A stretch of 64,000 nt of DNA from Sipunculus nudus. Taxonomy: Eukaryota > Annelida > Sipuncula > Golfingiida > Sipunculidae. The notes below the pieces were generated by a model. The model searched no databases, was not told where the DNA came from, and saw only the letters and a list, made by a program, of their open reading frames with translations. Shown here one piece after another: positions 62,499-64,000 of this stretch; the first letter of the stretch is position 1, and every line of letters starts with the position of its first letter. The DNA lies in the NCBI GenBank assembly GCA_026874595.1, contig CM049314.1, forward strand, positions 60,181,300 to 60,245,299. The letters are read 5' to 3'. Position numbers and translations under genes: made by a program.

Positions 62499-63624
62499 GT
62501 ATAATAATTCTTGTCATGTTGTACTGGTATAAAATGTGTAATATTGTCTAAAGTTTTTGTATTAAGCATTTAGTAAGACTGTGAGCAGTTTTACCTTGAC
62601 ATTAGGGCTGATTAGATAGTAAATATCTTAATCTGTTATGTACGATATGGTAGAGTCCTGTATTTGTATTTTAATTACCGGAATTTCATGTAATTTATAA
62701 ACGGGCTATATTGAAATGAAGAAAGCGAACACGTCTGGCTTATCACGAAAGGGTAGACAGCCTTCAGATAAAAAAAGAAATCCAGAGGGACAGTTACATG
62801 ATGTGATCTATTCAAAGTTTTGTTCACAAATTCCTTCAAACTTTCTGAGGTGAGGACCCAACCTGGTAGGTAAAGGGCTGGATTTCGGAGCTAGTCTTAA
62901 GGACAAAAAGTATGCATACTGTTAACAGACAAGAAATACGTTATTAATATTTCAAGAATATCACCAGTTACAATATGAAAACAAACTTACATATAATTCG
63001 CACGTCAACTGAGGTAACATGCTGGCAAAAGGTCAGGCAATTCCAATGACATCAGTGAAGAAGTGGAGATCTAATAGGCTACACACAGCACCATATATCA
63101 TGACCTGTCAAAATATATAAAGATGCCTACAAAAGAATTAGTTTGAGAAACAAGGAGAAAAAGAAACACATTGGGTTGGGGTTGACACAACAGCTGGCTC
63201 GGTATATCTCCGTGAAGAACAATCCAATACCGTATCCAGCGATCAAAAGGGAGAACCACACAAAAAACGCCTTTGCCCGAGACCACAAAACTGCTGACTA
63301 GAAGCCAGTATGTATCATGTTTTGGCATCCCATACGCCAGTCACTCCAATCAAACAGACCTACATACGCCACGGTCTTAGCAAAATAGCCTGTAATCCGG
63401 TTTTATGTTAAATGATTTGTGCATGGACCATTAACGTGGTTTTCCTTGCATAAATGAAACTGTTGGTCGGACTTAACTCTTTCAACTGAATGGAATGAGG
63501 CTGTCCATAGAAGGAAATAAGCAGAAATATGTAATGTCGAATAGACCCCAGTCCCTCTTAAAAGATATGTCGTTACTGCTGGTACAAAGCAAATCATCCT
63601 GATACAGTAGCAACCTGATACGAC

Positions 63625-63687
<63 letters not shown>

Positions 63688-64000
63688 CATATAGACGTGT
63701 GGTTTGAGCTAATTTGATTAAAAACTTAAGTTGGTAGGATGTTATCAAGACATCAATTGTGTGTTGAAAAAAAGTGAGCCACTTATTTAAGTCAGGAAAG
63801 CATTTAGGATTTAAAGCTTGTCTTCAGAATTATACTATTTGTATTTTTCAGGGCTCTGGGGTCTTGTTAATAATGCAGGTATCATAGGAAGTGCATATGC
63901 CCCACCGGAATATCTAACCAAGGGAGACCTGCAGGAAGTGTTAGACGTGAACGTCCTGGGGATGATGGACATGATAGTACATTTTCTACCTCTTCTCGCG
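62162..64000 (+). CDS. SDR gene 3 (RDH/17-beta-HSD6-like), 5' part; runs off window
   Basis: Third tandem paralogue. Exon 1 is 62162-62498 and exon 2 starts at 63852 and continues past 64000. The intron is 1353 bp, phase 1, the same phase as gene 2 intron 1 but 8 kb shorter. The N-terminus is a hydrophobic anchor (residues about 5-23) followed by RRK; TGCDSGFG is at residues 42-49; the stretch GCYTQKGADELRSCSS is nearly identical to gene 2. Exon 2 carries LWGLVNNAGI and LDVNVLG. The catalytic YxxxK lies beyond the window. Membrane location and chemistry are expected to be as for gene 2. Confidence 0.92.
63624..63693. repeat. (AT)n microsatellite upstream of SDR gene 3 exon 2
   Basis: AT dinucleotides with ACATAC interruptions at both ends, 160 bp before the exon acceptor. 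Confidence 0.96.
63852..64000 (+). CDS. SDR gene 3, second coding exon (truncated by window edge)
   Basis: The acceptor is TATTTTTCAG ending at 63851. The first two bases complete a Trp codon, then LWGLVNNAGIIGSAYAPPEY and VLDVNVLGMMDM follow, the same order as gene 2 exon 2 (NNAG and the structural Asn). The exon is cut by the end of the sequence. Confidence 0.92.

Noticed and set aside
63403-63748. ORFs with IYIYIY runs near the (AT)n tracts
   Set aside because: Translation of an AT microsatellite; no coding content outside it.

Overview
The window is AT-rich, repeat-dense animal genomic DNA. Its only convincing host genes are split by GT-AG introns, and the rest is microsatellites, minisatellites and decayed mobile elements. 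The dispersed repeats (arms with the palindrome AGCTCAGCTGAG, TGACCT-rich stretches, a tRNA-derived SINE) and the Ngaro/DIRS-type retroelement suggest a marine invertebrate, most likely a mollusc or other lophotrochozoan. That placement is inference, not proof.

Host genes: three tandem, same-strand (+) paralogues of a membrane-anchored short-chain dehydrogenase/reductase resembling the RDH / 17-beta-HSD6 / DHRS9 group (SDR9C-like). Gene 1 enters from the left with only its last two coding exons (761-924, 1839-2080). Gene 2 is complete: coding exons 20667-20994, 30292-30559, 32623-32786 and 33650-33891 sum to 1002 nt (333 aa), with intron phases 1, 2, 1 that fit exactly. Gene 3 begins at 62162 and runs off the right edge in its second coding exon. 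Homologous exons have identical lengths (164 and 242 nt) in genes 1 and 2. The 9.3-kb first intron of gene 2 holds an inverted-repeat element with 299-bp internal tandem repeats (21.2-24.3 kb) and a decayed LINE (24.7-28.2 kb, minus strand).

Between genes 2 and 3 lies the main object of interest, a roughly 17-kb Ngaro-like tyrosine-recombinase retrotransposon on the minus strand (about 41781-58727). It shows the full split-direct-repeat layout A1-ORFs-B1-A2-B2, with a shared 4-nt core TAAA at both ends and at the B1/A2 junction. It carries remnants of gag with a zinc finger, reverse transcriptase, RNase H and tyrosine recombinase, all broken by frameshifts or stops. Between its 5' repeat and gag sits a 10.5-kb satellite array of interleaved 38- and 44-bp monomers, with recent higher-order repeats of 731 bp and 2160 bp. 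The element therefore appears to contain, or to have been expanded by, a satellite that makes up more than 60% of its length.

The remaining intergenic DNA holds a LINE ORF1 relic (3.9-4.6 kb), two SINE copies, pairs of dispersed repeats, two minisatellites (57-bp and 20-bp units), repeats carrying a GGTGGCGCCACC palindrome, and a diverged segmental duplication (39.7-40.7 kb and 58.8-59.8 kb) next to the Ngaro element. Long stretches hold nothing I can identify and are listed as such.
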